Below are positions 18,950 through 27,252 of a stretch of 64,000 bases of DNA, in pieces. The first letter of the stretch is position 1, and each line of letters opens with the position of its first letter. This stretch comes from a bacterium (GTDB taxonomy: Bacteria > Desulfobacterota > Binatia > DP-6), in assembly GCA_026129405.1 (NCBI GenBank), contig JAHCID010000008.1, forward strand, positions 179,446 to 243,445, written 5' to 3'. A program made the position numbers and the translations under genes. Below the pieces are notes generated by a model. The model ran no database searches. It saw nothing but the letters and a program-made list of their open reading frames with translations, and was not told the origin of the DNA.

Positions 18950-19432
18950 ATGCCCGACACGACCCCGTCACCCGACGCCGCCGCGGCACTGAACGCCGAC
19001 CCGTGCGGCTGGGACCGCGCCGTCGGCCTGCGCTACCGGGAGGCCACGCGCGAGCGCGTCGTCGCCGAGTACGAGGTCACGCCGGCGCACCACCAGCCGT
19101 ACGGCATCGTGCACGGCGGCGTGCACTGCAGCGTCGTCGAGAGCGTGTGCTCCACCGGCGCCGGCCTCGACGCGATGGCGCGCGGGCTGCTCGTGGTCGG
19201 CGTCGAGAACCACACCAGCTTCCTGCGCGCCGTGCGCGCGGGCCGGGTCCGCGTCACCGCGACGCCGCTGACGCGCGGCCGCAAGACGCAGCTCTGGCAG
19301 GCCGAGATCCACGACGCCGACGGCCGCCTCGCGGCGACCGGGCGCGTGCGCCTCATCTGCCTCGAGCCGGGTAGCCCGCTCGGCGGTGAGGCCGCGGGCG
19401 CGAAGGCGGGTGGGACACGCCGGCGCGACTGA
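18950..19432 (+). CDS. PaaI-type hotdog-fold thioesterase
   Basis: 160 residues. The hotdog helix motif GIVHGGVHCSVVESV with its Gly-Gly and acidic residue is the catalytic signature of PaaI/YdiI thioesterases, followed by the long central strand VVGVENHTSFLRAVRAG and ATPLTRGRKTQLW. It hydrolyses acyl- or aryl-CoA thioesters. ATG at 18950 fits family length; the C-terminal 20 residues are a charged tail. Confidence 0.85.
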   Translation: MPDTTPSPDAAAALNADPCGWDRAVGLRYREATRERVVAEYEVTPAHHQPYGIVHGGVHCSVVESVCSTGAGLDAMARGLLVVGVENHTSFLRAVRAGRVRVTATPLTRGRKTQLWQAEIHDADGRLAATGRVRLICLEPGSPLGGEAAGAKAGGTRRRD

Positions 19433-19447
19433 GCGCCGGCCGCGCCG

Positions 19448-19939
19448 TCAGCGGGCTTCGAGCGCGGCCGACGGCGCCGGCGCCGCGCTCGACGCGCTGG
19501 TGAACGCGGCGGCGACGCTCTCGACGACGGCCAGGAACTGCTCGCGACGGCCGGGCTCGATGCGCCGGTAGACGTCGAGCAGCACGGTGAGGCTCGGATC
19601 GGCGAACATCGCGACGCTGGTGAAGCGCGAGCCGTCGGCGTCGTCGCCGAGCCGGAGATCGATGTCGAGGAGCTTGCGTGCCTCGTCCGAGAGGATCGCC
19701 GGATCGAGCCGCGCGAAGAGGTCGCGCAACGCCACGTGCACGCGGAACACCACGAGAAACGGGGTGGCGAGTCCGACGCCGAGCTCGAGCCGGCTGATCG
19801 CGCCCTGGCTCACGCCCGCAATGTCGGCGAGCTGCTGCTGCGTGAGTCCGACCTGCTCGCGGAGCCGCCGCGCATTCGCGCCCAACCCGCGCATCCACAG
19901 CCCCCAGTCCACCCGCCGCTCGACCGCCTCTTCAACCAC
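19448..19939 (-). CDS. XRE-family transcriptional regulator (copy 2)
   Basis: 163 residues, GTG start. HTH at residues 25-62 (QVGLTQQQLADIAGVSQGAISRLE), then a C-terminal block DPSLTVLLDVYRRIEPGRREQFL aligned with DPGVERIIRVYQSLPERERQGFL of the gene at 15969. The tail is Ala/Ser/Pro-rich. The 7-bp inverted repeat 61 bp upstream of the start may be its operator. Confidence 0.83.
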   Translation of the reverse strand: MVEEAVERRVDWGLWMRGLGANARRLREQVGLTQQQLADIAGVSQGAISRLELGVGLATPFLVVFRVHVALRDLFARLDPAILSDEARKLLDIDLRLGDDADGSRFTSVAMFADPSLTVLLDVYRRIEPGRREQFLAVVESVAAAFTSASSAAPAPSAALEAR

Positions 19940-19999
19940 CGGATTGTCTCCCCTCCTGAGTGACGTATGCGCGCTGGATGCATCATCGTGTTCACATCT

Positions 20000-20017
20000 G
20001 ATTTAGTCAACTAAATC
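20000..20017. promoter_or_regulatory. Perfect inverted repeat upstream of XRE copy 2 (candidate operator)
   Basis: GATTTAG-tcaa-CTAAATC: 7-bp arms, 4-bp spacer, in an A/T-rich island within otherwise very GC-rich DNA and in the 259-bp intergenic region upstream of the XRE gene. The form fits an XRE dimer site. No direct evidence of binding. Confidence 0.45.
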
Positions 20018-20198
20018 TCGCACTTATGCGTGGATTCTCGGTTTGCGACCGATTCAGGCACGCATGGGTGGGTGCCAGCACGAAGAGAATCACGAAGAGA
20101 ATCTAGGGGGATACGTGGCCTGCCGACGCACCGTGGCGTCAGGCCGATCCCACCTGCCGGCGACGTGGATCGCATGTTTCCCTGGGCCTGCTTCGTCC

Positions 20199-21605
20199 TC
20201 ATGCACGCCCGCGTGTCGGCAGCCCGAGCCGCCGCAGCTTGCCGTAGAGCGCCTCGCGCGTGATGCCGAGGCTGCGCGCGGCGGCGGCCTTGGTCGGCAG
20301 CTCCTGGAGGCGCTGGCGGATGAGCGCCAGCTCGACGCGCGCCATCAGGCGGGCGAGCGGCTCCGCGGTCTGCGGCGCGTGGCGGGCGTCGCGGATGCGG
20401 GAGGCCAGATGGTGCGGGCGGATACGCTGGTCGTTCGGCACGGTGAGGACGAGCCGATGCACCTCGTGCTCGAGCTCGCGGACGTTGCCCGGCCACGGGT
20501 AGGCGACGAGGGCGTCGAGCGCCTCGGGCGTGAAGCCGCCGGTCTGGCGGCGCTCCTCGCGCTCGCAGCGCGCGAGGAAGCGCGCCGCGAGCTCCGGCAC
20601 CTCGGCGGCACGATGGCGCAGCGGCGGGACGCGGATCGGGAAGACGGCGAGCCGGTAGTAGAGGTCGCGGCGGAAGCGGCCGGCCTCGACTTCGGTGCCG
20701 AGCGCGCGGTTCGTCGCCGCCACGATGCGGGCGCGCACCGAGTAGGCGCGGTCCGCCCCGACGGCCTTCACCTCGCCGCCCTGGAGGACGCGCAGCAGCT
20801 TCACCTGGACGGCGGGCGGCGCCTCGCCGATCTCGTCGAGGAACACGGTGCCCTCGCCGGCCTCGGCGAACAGCCCGTTGCGATCCCGCTCGGCGCCGGT
20901 GAAGGCGCCGCGGACGTGGCCGAAGAGCTCGCTCTCGAGGAGCGTCTCGCTGAGGGCGCCGCAGTTCTGGGCGACGAACGGGGCCCCGCGGCGGGCGCTC
21001 TGCGCGTGGACGGCGCGCGCGAGCACCTCCTTGCCGGTGCCCGTCTCACCTTCGAGGAGCACGGGGACGTTGCTGCGTGCCGCCCGCTCCGCGAGCAGCA
21101 GGACCTGGCGCATGGCGGGCGAGGTGGCGACGAAGTCGGCGGGCGCGCTCACGCTCGCGGACGCCGCCGGCGTCGCGAGGCCGCCGGCCTGGTCGACCTG
21201 CGCCAGAACCGCGCGCCCCAACGTCTCCTCGAGCCGCAGGGCGACGTCGGCCGCGTCGAGCGGCTTGCGCACGAAGTCGACCGCCCCCTGCTTGAGCGCT
21301 TCCACCGCCAGACCGGCGGTCGCGTCGTCGCCGCAGGCGAGGATGGGCACGTCGGGGCGCGCCTGCCGGAGCCGCCGCACCACCGGCTCACCGGCGGCGT
21401 CCGGGAGATGCACGTCGGTGACGATGCAGGCGACGCGCGGGCCGCGAAGCGCGCCGAGCGCGCCGCGCAGCGTGGTGGCGAGCACGAGCTGCGGGGCGCC
21501 GTCCCGGGCCGCCAGCGCCTGGCGGATCGCCGACGCCGACCGGGGGTCGGCGTCGGCGACGAGGACGTGGAGCTGCGAGAAGCTGCCGAGACCATCCGAT
21601 GCCAT
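20199..21605 (-). CDS. Sigma-54-dependent NtrC-family response regulator
   Basis: 468 residues. Receiver domain 11-125 with Asp19/Asp20-type acidic pocket, phosphoacceptor Asp64 (IVTDVHLP) and Lys114 (VRKPL); the switch Thr/Ser position is Cys91. AAA+ domain with Walker A GETGTGKE (186-193), the sigma-54 contact loop GAFTGA (233-238) and Walker B FLDEI. C-terminal Fis-type HTH (AAARSLGITREALYGKLRRLGL). It activates sigma-54 promoters; no sensor kinase is next to it, so it is an orphan here. ATG at 21605 is chosen by fit to the receiver fold. Divergent from the exporter permease. Confidence 0.9.
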   Translation of the reverse strand: MASDGLGSFSQLHVLVADADPRSASAIRQALAARDGAPQLVLATTLRGALGALRGPRVACIVTDVHLPDAAGEPVVRRLRQARPDVPILACGDDATAGLAVEALKQGAVDFVRKPLDAADVALRLEETLGRAVLAQVDQAGGLATPAASASVSAPADFVATSPAMRQVLLLAERAARSNVPVLLEGETGTGKEVLARAVHAQSARRGAPFVAQNCGALSETLLESELFGHVRGAFTGAERDRNGLFAEAGEGTVFLDEIGEAPPAVQVKLLRVLQGGEVKAVGADRAYSVRARIVAATNRALGTEVEAGRFRRDLYYRLAVFPIRVPPLRHRAAEVPELAARFLARCEREERRQTGGFTPEALDALVAYPWPGNVRELEHEVHRLVLTVPNDQRIRPHHLASRIRDARHAPQTAEPLARLMARVELALIRQRLQELPTKAAAARSLGITREALYGKLRRLGLPTRGRA

Positions 21606-21831
21606 GTCCTGTTCCCTCCCTCTGTGCCGCGCGGCACCGCGGCGGCGCGTGGATACGCGAGTGCGCATTCGAAGTCAATGCTAGACGGACAGATAGAATC
21701 AAGCGGAGCTAGTGCGCGGCGGAGTATCTGCGCGGGGCATCGCGCCGGTGCGAGCAGGGAGCGGCCGGGCTAGTTCGGTGCGGACGAGGGTGGCGCTTGC
21801 CGCGCGAGCGACGGGCCGGGTATGCGCGGCC

Positions 21832-24402
21832 ATGGTCGGCCTGCTCCGTCAGGTGAGTCTGCGCGATTATCGCGCCGCCGTCGGGCGGCTGGCGCTGATG
21901 ATCGGCGGGATCGCGATCGGCGTCGCCCTGATCGCCGCCCTCGGGATCATCAACGCCAGCGTCCTCTCGAACTTCCGTGCGTCGCTCGAGCGGGCTGCGG
22001 GCAAAGCCGCGCTCCAGGTCGTGCTGGGGACGGGCGAGATCGGCTTCGACGAGGCGCTCGTCCCGATCGTCGCCGGGGATCGCGACGTCTCGCACGCGTT
22101 CGGCCTGGTGCGGGGAACGCTCGTCGCCGACGACGGCACGGGCGAAGTGCTCCAGCTCTTCGGCGTCGACCTGGTGTCCGAGGCGATCGACTCGTACGAC
22201 GTGGCGGTCGTCGGCGACGACGTCGACGAGCTCGAGCTGCTGAACGACCCCACGTCCGTGTTCCTGACCGAGGAGTACGCCAGCCGGCGCGGCATTCGCG
22301 TCGGGGATCGCGTCGCGTTCGCCGGGCCGACGGGCGTGCAGGCGTTGCGCGTGCGACGGCTCCTGCGCGCGGAAGGCCTCGCGACCATCTTCGGCGGCAA
22401 CCTCGCGGTGATGGACCTGCCGGCGGCGCAGCGGGTGCTCGCGAAGGAGGGGCGGGTCGATCAGGTCGACGTGCTCGTACGCTCGGATCGGCTGGTCGAG
22501 GGCGTCCGCGCCCGGCTCGCGGATGCGCTGCCGGACTCGCTCACGGTGATGCGGCCGGCGTCGCGCGGCGAGCGCTTCGAGCGCGTCATCGGCGCGTTCC
22601 AGGCCATGCTGGACGGGCTCAGCCTGCTCTGTCTCCTCGCGGGGGTCTTCATCGTCTACAACACCAGCGCGACGGCGGTGACGCAGCGGGCGCGCGATCT
22701 CGCGGTGCTGCTCGCCATCGGCGCCGAGCGCCGGGCGATCTTCGGGCTGGTGGTGCTGGAGGCCCTGCTGATCGGCGCAGTGGCTTCGGTCGTCGGCATC
22801 GGGGTCGGGCTCGGGCTGGCCCGCGTGCTGCTGCACCTCGTCGCGCAGTCGATGGGCGTGATCTACCAGGCGCGCTTCTCGGTCGAGGACTTCACCGTGA
22901 CCTGGGCGGCGCTCGGATGGTACCTGGCGCTGGGGACGGGCAGCGCGGTCGCGGCGGCCATGGTGCCGGCGCGCAAGGCGAGCCGGCTCGATCCGCTCGA
23001 GCTGATGAAGCCCGACTTCCGCGAGAAGCTCGCGATCACGGCGCCGAATCGGCTGCTCCTCGTCGCCGGCGGTGCGATCGTGGTGCTGTCGCTGGTCAGC
23101 ATCTGGGCCGAGCATGCGACGCGGTCCGTGGTGTGGGGTAACGTCGGCGCGTCGCTCTGGTACCTGGCGGCGGTGATCCTCTCGATTCCGCTGATGAGCG
23201 GGGTGTGCCGCGTCCTCGCGGTCGCGCTGCCGCGGGTCTTCGGGCTGGAGGGACGCATGGCCGTCGAGAGCCTCACGCGTTCGCCGGGGCGAACCGGCGT
23301 CACCACGGCCGTCATCGGGCTCAGCCTCACGGTCGCGCTGGCCGTGTCGTCGGTCGCGCTCAGCTTTCGCGAGTCGGAGCGCAACTGGTTCATCCTGACG
23401 GGAGACCTCGTGGTCTCCTCCGTGGCGACCGAAGGCGGGTGGCTCGAATCACCGCTCAGTCCGCGCGTGGGCGAGCGCATCGCGACGGTCCCCGGCGTGG
23501 CGCGGGTCGAGAGCTATCGCGTCCTGCAGGGGCAGGCGTTTCGGGAGGGGCGGATCGCGATGGTGGCGGTCTCGCCCGGGTTCATCGACACGCCGCAGTT
23601 TCGGCGCCAGTTCGTCGCCGGCGATGCCGAGGCTGCGATCGCGGCGGTGCGCGGGGAGGACGGCGTCGTCGTCTCGGACAACCTCGCCGATCGCTTCGGC
23701 CTCGCGGTGGGAGACGAGATCGTCGTGCCGGCGCCGGCGGGCAGCACGCCGTTCCGTGTCACGGGCATCGTGTCGGCGGACTACAGCGGAGATCAGGGCT
23801 CGGTGATCCTCTCGCGTGACCGTCTCGCGGCGCTCTGGGGCGATCGGCAGGTGAGCCACTTCAACGTCTACCTCGCGCCCGGCGCGTCGCTCGACGCCGT
23901 CCGCTCGGGCATCCTCGCCGCGCTCGGCGACGGCTTTCGCGTGAAGGTCCTGACCGTGGGGCAGACGCTGGCCTACCACCAGGGCATGGTCGATCGCGCC
24001 TTCGTCTTCACCTACGCGATCCAGCTGCTGGTCGTGGCGGTGACGCTGGCGGGCATCGTCGACCTGCTGACGACGCAGATCATCGAGCGGCGGCAGGAGA
24101 TCGGCATCTTCCGCGCCATCGGCGCCGATGCGCCGCGCATCGCCCGCGCCATCCGCCTGGAGGCGCTCGTCATCGGCCTGTCCGGGGCGGTGCTCGGGAC
24201 GCTGCTCGGTATCGTGACCTCGCTCCTGTGGGTGCGCGTCAACTTCCGCATCCTGATCGGCTACATCCTCGAGTTCCACTTCCCGACGCTGACGGCGGTC
24301 TGGTGCATGGCGCTGGCCGGGACGGTGGCCGTCATCGCGGGACAGCTGTCGGCGCGACGGGCGTTACGCGCGCCGGTGCTGGACAGCCTGCGTTACGAGT
24401 AG
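21832..24402 (+). CDS. ABC exporter permease, tandem FtsX/MacB type
   Basis: 856 residues. N-terminal membrane helix (LALMIGGIAIGVALIAALGI), a MacB-like periplasmic domain, three helices around residues 260-400, a second periplasmic domain beginning near 490 and a final set of helices ending at the C-terminus (VLDSLRYE). The duplicated FtsX layout is that of DevC/LolC-type exporters. Paralog of the gene at 45010. Its likely ATPase (25287) lies on the other strand after a radical SAM gene. The C-terminal 71 bp overlap the converging radical SAM gene. Confidence 0.87.
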   Translation: MVGLLRQVSLRDYRAAVGRLALMIGGIAIGVALIAALGIINASVLSNFRASLERAAGKAALQVVLGTGEIGFDEALVPIVAGDRDVSHAFGLVRGTLVADDGTGEVLQLFGVDLVSEAIDSYDVAVVGDDVDELELLNDPTSVFLTEEYASRRGIRVGDRVAFAGPTGVQALRVRRLLRAEGLATIFGGNLAVMDLPAAQRVLAKEGRVDQVDVLVRSDRLVEGVRARLADALPDSLTVMRPASRGERFERVIGAFQAMLDGLSLLCLLAGVFIVYNTSATAVTQRARDLAVLLAIGAERRAIFGLVVLEALLIGAVASVVGIGVGLGLARVLLHLVAQSMGVIYQARFSVEDFTVTWAALGWYLALGTGSAVAAAMVPARKASRLDPLELMKPDFREKLAITAPNRLLLVAGGAIVVLSLVSIWAEHATRSVVWGNVGASLWYLAAVILSIPLMSGVCRVLAVALPRVFGLEGRMAVESLTRSPGRTGVTTAVIGLSLTVALAVSSVALSFRESERNWFILTGDLVVSSVATEGGWLESPLSPRVGERIATVPGVARVESYRVLQGQAFREGRIAMVAVSPGFIDTPQFRRQFVAGDAEAAIAAVRGEDGVVVSDNLADRFGLAVGDEIVVPAPAGSTPFRVTGIVSADYSGDQGSVILSRDRLAALWGDRQVSHFNVYLAPGASLDAVRSGILAALGDGFRVKVLTVGQTLAYHQGMVDRAFVFTYAIQLLVVAVTLAGIVDLLTTQIIERRQEIGIFRAIGADAPRIARAIRLEALVIGLSGAVLGTLLGIVTSLLWVRVNFRILIGYILEFHFPTLTAVWCMALAGTVAVIAGQLSARRALRAPVLDSLRYE

Positions 24403-25270
24403 CCGCTGCGAGGTACTCGGTGTTGCGGCAGCGCGTGACGAAATCGCCGGCGTCCCGCACCCGGAGATCCTTGCACCCGCAGGTGCTGAAGCGCATCCCG
24501 CGCGCCGCGCACAGCGCGGCCAGGCGGGCGTAGGTCGCGAGCTTGCGCGCGAGGGGGACGCTGAACGCGACGCCGCCCTCCATCGGCGCACGTTCGATGA
24601 GGCAGGCGAGGCTCGCGGCAGCGAGCGGCTCGTGCCGCAGGCGCCGGCGCGCGCGGCCGAAGGCGAAGAGATAGGTGGCCGTCACGCCCGTGGCGCCGCG
24701 CGCGGCCGCGGCGTCGACCAGGGCGGCGAGGGCGTCGTCGGCGTCGTCGAGGTCGGGGAAGATGGGGTCGAGCCGCAGCGCGCACGGCAGCCCGCGCCGG
24801 ACCACGCGGGCGAGCGTTTCGAGCCGGGCGCGTGCCGGCGGGCAGCCGGGCTCGAGCCGGCGATTGCGCGCGTCGTCGAGGCTGGTCAGGCCGATGCCCA
24901 CGCCCTCCACCTGCGGCGCGTACGCGGCGAGGAGGTCGAGCGTGCGCCGCGGGATGGTGCCCTTCGTGAGCAGCCCGACCACGGTGCCGCGCGGCAGCAG
25001 GTGCGCCAGCAGCGCGTGCGTGCGGGCCGCCGCCTGCGGCGCGAAGGGATCGCTCGCCGGGCTCAGCATGACCGTCGCCGGCGCCGGCAGGCCGGGCAGC
25101 GGCTGCATGTCGACGGCGAGCGGCGCCGGTACGCCCGTGGCCCGCGCCCGCACGTCGGCGAACGGGCAGTACAGACAGCCGAAGGTGCAGCCGGCGGTCA
25201 GGTCGACGACGTGGTTCGCGCAGAACCGGGGTTCGAACGCGAGCGTGAGCGGCGGACGGCGTGCCACCAT
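24332..25270 (-). CDS. Radical SAM protein (SPL/Rv2578c-like)
   Basis: 312 residues. The [4Fe-4S] motif CTFGCLYC (CxxxCxxC) near residue 28 defines a radical SAM enzyme. SPASDPF, LLTKGT and GIGLTSLDDARNRRLEPGCP correspond to blocks seen in the spore photoproduct lyase-like/Rv2578c group. Extra cysteines (STCGCKD) near the C-terminus may bind a further cluster. Reaction unknown. Its 3' end converges on and overlaps the permease gene. Confidence 0.8.
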   Translation of the reverse strand: MVARRPPLTLAFEPRFCANHVVDLTAGCTFGCLYCPFADVRARATGVPAPLAVDMQPLPGLPAPATVMLSPASDPFAPQAAARTHALLAHLLPRGTVVGLLTKGTIPRRTLDLLAAYAPQVEGVGIGLTSLDDARNRRLEPGCPPARARLETLARVVRRGLPCALRLDPIFPDLDDADDALAALVDAAAARGATGVTATYLFAFGRARRRLRHEPLAAASLACLIERAPMEGGVAFSVPLARKLATYARLAALCAARGMRFSTCGCKDLRVRDAGDFVTRCRNTEYLAAATRNAGCPAPARVTPVAPTAVPR

Positions 25271-25286
25271 GAGCCGATCTCCTGCC

Positions 25287-26000
25287 TCACGACGCCTCCG
25301 CCCCGGGGCGCAGCGGGCCGCGCTCCGTCTCGTCGACGTCGATGTCTTCGACGATCTGCCCGTCCCGCATGCGCACGATGCGCTGCCCGTGCGAGGCGCA
25401 GACCGGGTCGTGGGTGACCATCAGGATGGTGATCCCGAAGGTCGCGTTGCACTCGCGCAGCAGCGACATGATGTCGCCGGCCGCGATCGAGTCGAGGTTG
25501 CCGGTGGGCTCGTCGGCCAGCAGCAGCCGCGGCCCGGCGACCAGCGCGCGCGCGATCGCGACCCGCTGCATTTGGCCGCCCGAGAGCTGCGAGGGCTTGT
25601 GGTGCCGGCGGTCGTCGAGCCCGACGAGCGTCAGCATGCGATCGGTGCGGTCCTGGATGTGGGTGGCGGAGCGCCCGTCGAGGAGAAGGGGGAGGGCGAC
25701 GTTCTCCTCGGCCGTGAGGTACGGGAGCAGGTGGAAGAACTGGAAGACGAATCCGAGCTCGCGGCGACGCAGCAGCGCGAGCGCGCGATCGTCCATCCCC
25801 GACAGGCGATACTCGCCCACCTCGATCTCGCCCGCGGTCAGCCGCGTGAGACCGGCGACGAGATGCAGCAGCGTGCTCTTCCCCGACCCGCTCGGGCCCA
25901 TCAGTGAGCAGAACTGTCCCTGCGGAATCACCAGCGACAGGTCCCGCAGCACCCGGACCTCGGTCGGTCCCTCACCGAAGGTCGGCCGGGGAAGCCGCAC
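25287..26000 (-). CDS. ABC transporter ATP-binding protein, LolD/MacB type
   Basis: 237 residues. Walker A GPSGSGKST, Q-loop FQFFHLLPYLT, signature LSGGQMQR, Walker [14 protein letters not shown] and switch VTHD. Matches ATPases paired with FtsX-type permeases, so the partner is most likely the product at 21832. GTG start at 26000; no better start exists before a stop at 26079-26081. It is the last chromosomal gene before the phage-derived insertion, and its usual upstream PadR gene appears to have been cut by that insertion. Confidence 0.85.
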   Translation of the reverse strand: MRLPRPTFGEGPTEVRVLRDLSLVIPQGQFCSLMGPSGSGKSTLLHLVAGLTRLTAGEIEVGEYRLSGMDDRALALLRRRELGFVFQFFHLLPYLTAEENVALPLLLDGRSATHIQDRTDRMLTLVGLDDRRHHKPSQLSGGQMQRVAIARALVAGPRLLLADEPTGNLDSIAAGDIMSLLRECNATFGITILMVTHDPVCASHGQRIVRMRDGQIVEDIDVDETERGPLRPGAEAS

Positions 26001-26100
26001 CGCGACCGCTGGGGCGACAACTACGCGCGCGCACGGGAGGCGTTCTGAGCCTCCCCGGATACCTCCGCGAGGGCGGCGCTACGGTCCCGCTCGGATCGTG

Positions 26101-26121
26101 GCTCCAGCGGTGCGCTGGAGC
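26101..26121. promoter_or_regulatory. Perfect 9-bp hairpin at the left edge of the inserted element
   Basis: GCTCCAGCG-gtg-CGCTGGAGC, 9-bp stem with 3-nt loop, between the divergent ATPase gene and the first phage-like gene. It could be an operator, a terminator without a U-tract, or part of a recombination site. No copy was noticed at the right edge. Confidence 0.4.
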
Positions 26122-26237
26122 GCTCCGCGCGTGTGGGGCGCCGGCCCGCCCGGTAACCTTCGATGATCGAACAACGACGACGGCCCCGGACGGGGCTCTA
26201 CACGCGGGCCCAGGAGCAGGCCCGGAAGGAGCAGGCG

Positions 26238-26525
26238 ATGGCCGAGGGCGAAGCCCCCGCGCTCACCGAGGAGCGCATGCGGGCGATCCTGGCGGAGGCG
26301 GCGCCGGCGCCGAATGGGAACGGGCACTACAAGCAGCTGCTCGCGGTCCTGATCGCGATCGGCCTCGGCATCTGCATCATGTCCCAGGTCGGCGTGGCGC
26401 TCGGGTGCCTGTGGTGGCCGCCGCAGGACTGGAACCTCATCAACAAGGCGACGTCGTCGCTCGACGGGATGGCGCTGCTGCTGGCCGGCGGGCTGATCGG
26501 GCTCGCGAAGCCGAGTGGCGGGTGA
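26238..26525 (+). CDS. Small membrane protein, phage-type
   Basis: 95 residues with two hydrophobic segments (QLLAVLIAIGLGICIMSQVGVALG and MALLLAGGLIGLA) and an acidic N-terminus. ATG at 26238 has a good Shine-Dalgarno (ggaagga, 26224-26230); an in-frame ATG at 26163 lacks one. Not recognised; size and position suggest a phage lysis-region or structural accessory membrane protein. The stop overlaps the next ATG by 1 bp. Confidence 0.6.
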   Translation: MAEGEAPALTEERMRAILAEAAPAPNGNGHYKQLLAVLIAIGLGICIMSQVGVALGCLWWPPQDWNLINKATSSLDGMALLLAGGLIGLAKPSGG

Positions 26526-26872
26526 TGCGCTTCGAAGATCTCGAACCGCGGTGGCTCGGCGAGGTCGACGTCGGCGAGCGGTCGTGGCGGGAGCTGCCAC
26601 CGGAGACCGGCCCCGCCAGCGCACAGGGCGTCTTCTTCCTCTGCCCGGTGTGCTTCGCGACGAACAGCGGCCCGGTCGGCACGCACGGGATTCTTTGCTG
26701 GACGCCCCAGGTTCCGGCAGCCATGCAACCCGGCCCCGGCCGCCGCTGGCATTTGCGCGGCTCGTCCTTCGCCGACCTGACGCTCGCCGGCGTCGGCTCG
26801 GACTCGGTCTTGCTCACGAGCGGGTGCCGCGCGCACTTCTTCGTGCGCGGCGGCATCGTCGAGGTGTGCTGA
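26525..26872 (+). CDS. DUF6527-like phage protein
   Basis: 115 residues. FFLCPVCFATN, W..RGSSFADLTL and the final SGCRAHFFVRGGIVEVC resemble DUF6527 proteins, which are small, probably metal-binding phage/prophage proteins often placed next to tail or lysis genes. Start and stop overlap neighbours by 1 bp on each side, so the three + strand genes here are one unit. Confidence 0.55.
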   Translation: MRFEDLEPRWLGEVDVGERSWRELPPETGPASAQGVFFLCPVCFATNSGPVGTHGILCWTPQVPAAMQPGPGRRWHLRGSSFADLTLAGVGSDSVLLTSGCRAHFFVRGGIVEVC

Positions 26873-27252
26873 TGCGCTTCTTCTCTGCCATCGGCACCGC
26901 CCTCGAGTACCGCACGGCCTGGGTCGCGGCGTTCGACACGCTGGAGCACGGCGGCTCGCCCTTCGATGCGCTCGACGTCTTCGCCGGCGCGACGAAGGGT
27001 CAGCTCGACGACCAGGTCGTCGGCGAGCTGCGGAAGGCGCTCGACACCGCGATCACGACCGCCCTGCAGGCGGCGCACGGCGCGGCAACGGTGGTCGGGT
27101 TCCTCGAGGAGCACCGTCCAACGATCGTCGCGGCGGTCGATCAGACGATCGGCGTCGCGATCGACGTGGGGTGGCGGGCGCGGGGCTGGGCGGCGAAGAT
27201 GGAGATCGCTAGACGCGCCCGCGACGTCCCGCGGGCGCACTCGAAGGCCTAA
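26872..27252 (+). CDS. Hypothetical phage-type protein
   Basis: 126 residues, mostly helical, with no recognised domain; contains STAIT-like amphipathic helices (AFDTLEHGGSPFDALDVFAG; LDTAITTALQAAHGAATVVGF). Ends in TAA that overlaps, tail to tail, the stop of the converging STAND NTPase gene. Confidence 0.5.
   Translation: MRFFSAIGTALEYRTAWVAAFDTLEHGGSPFDALDVFAGATKGQLDDQVVGELRKALDTAITTALQAAHGAATVVGFLEEHRPTIVAAVDQTIGVAIDVGWRARGWAAKMEIARRARDVPRAHSKA

Noticed and set aside
21694..21699. TAGAAT as a -10 box for the permease gene
   Set aside because: No acceptable -35 at 16-18 bp, and no sigma-54 GG/GC pair was found at a suitable distance either.
26041..26060. Possible core repeat with the right boundary (CAGAAC near 26,045 and 42,474)
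   Set aside because: Only six bases are shared, and they are in inverted orientation, so this is not usable as att sites.
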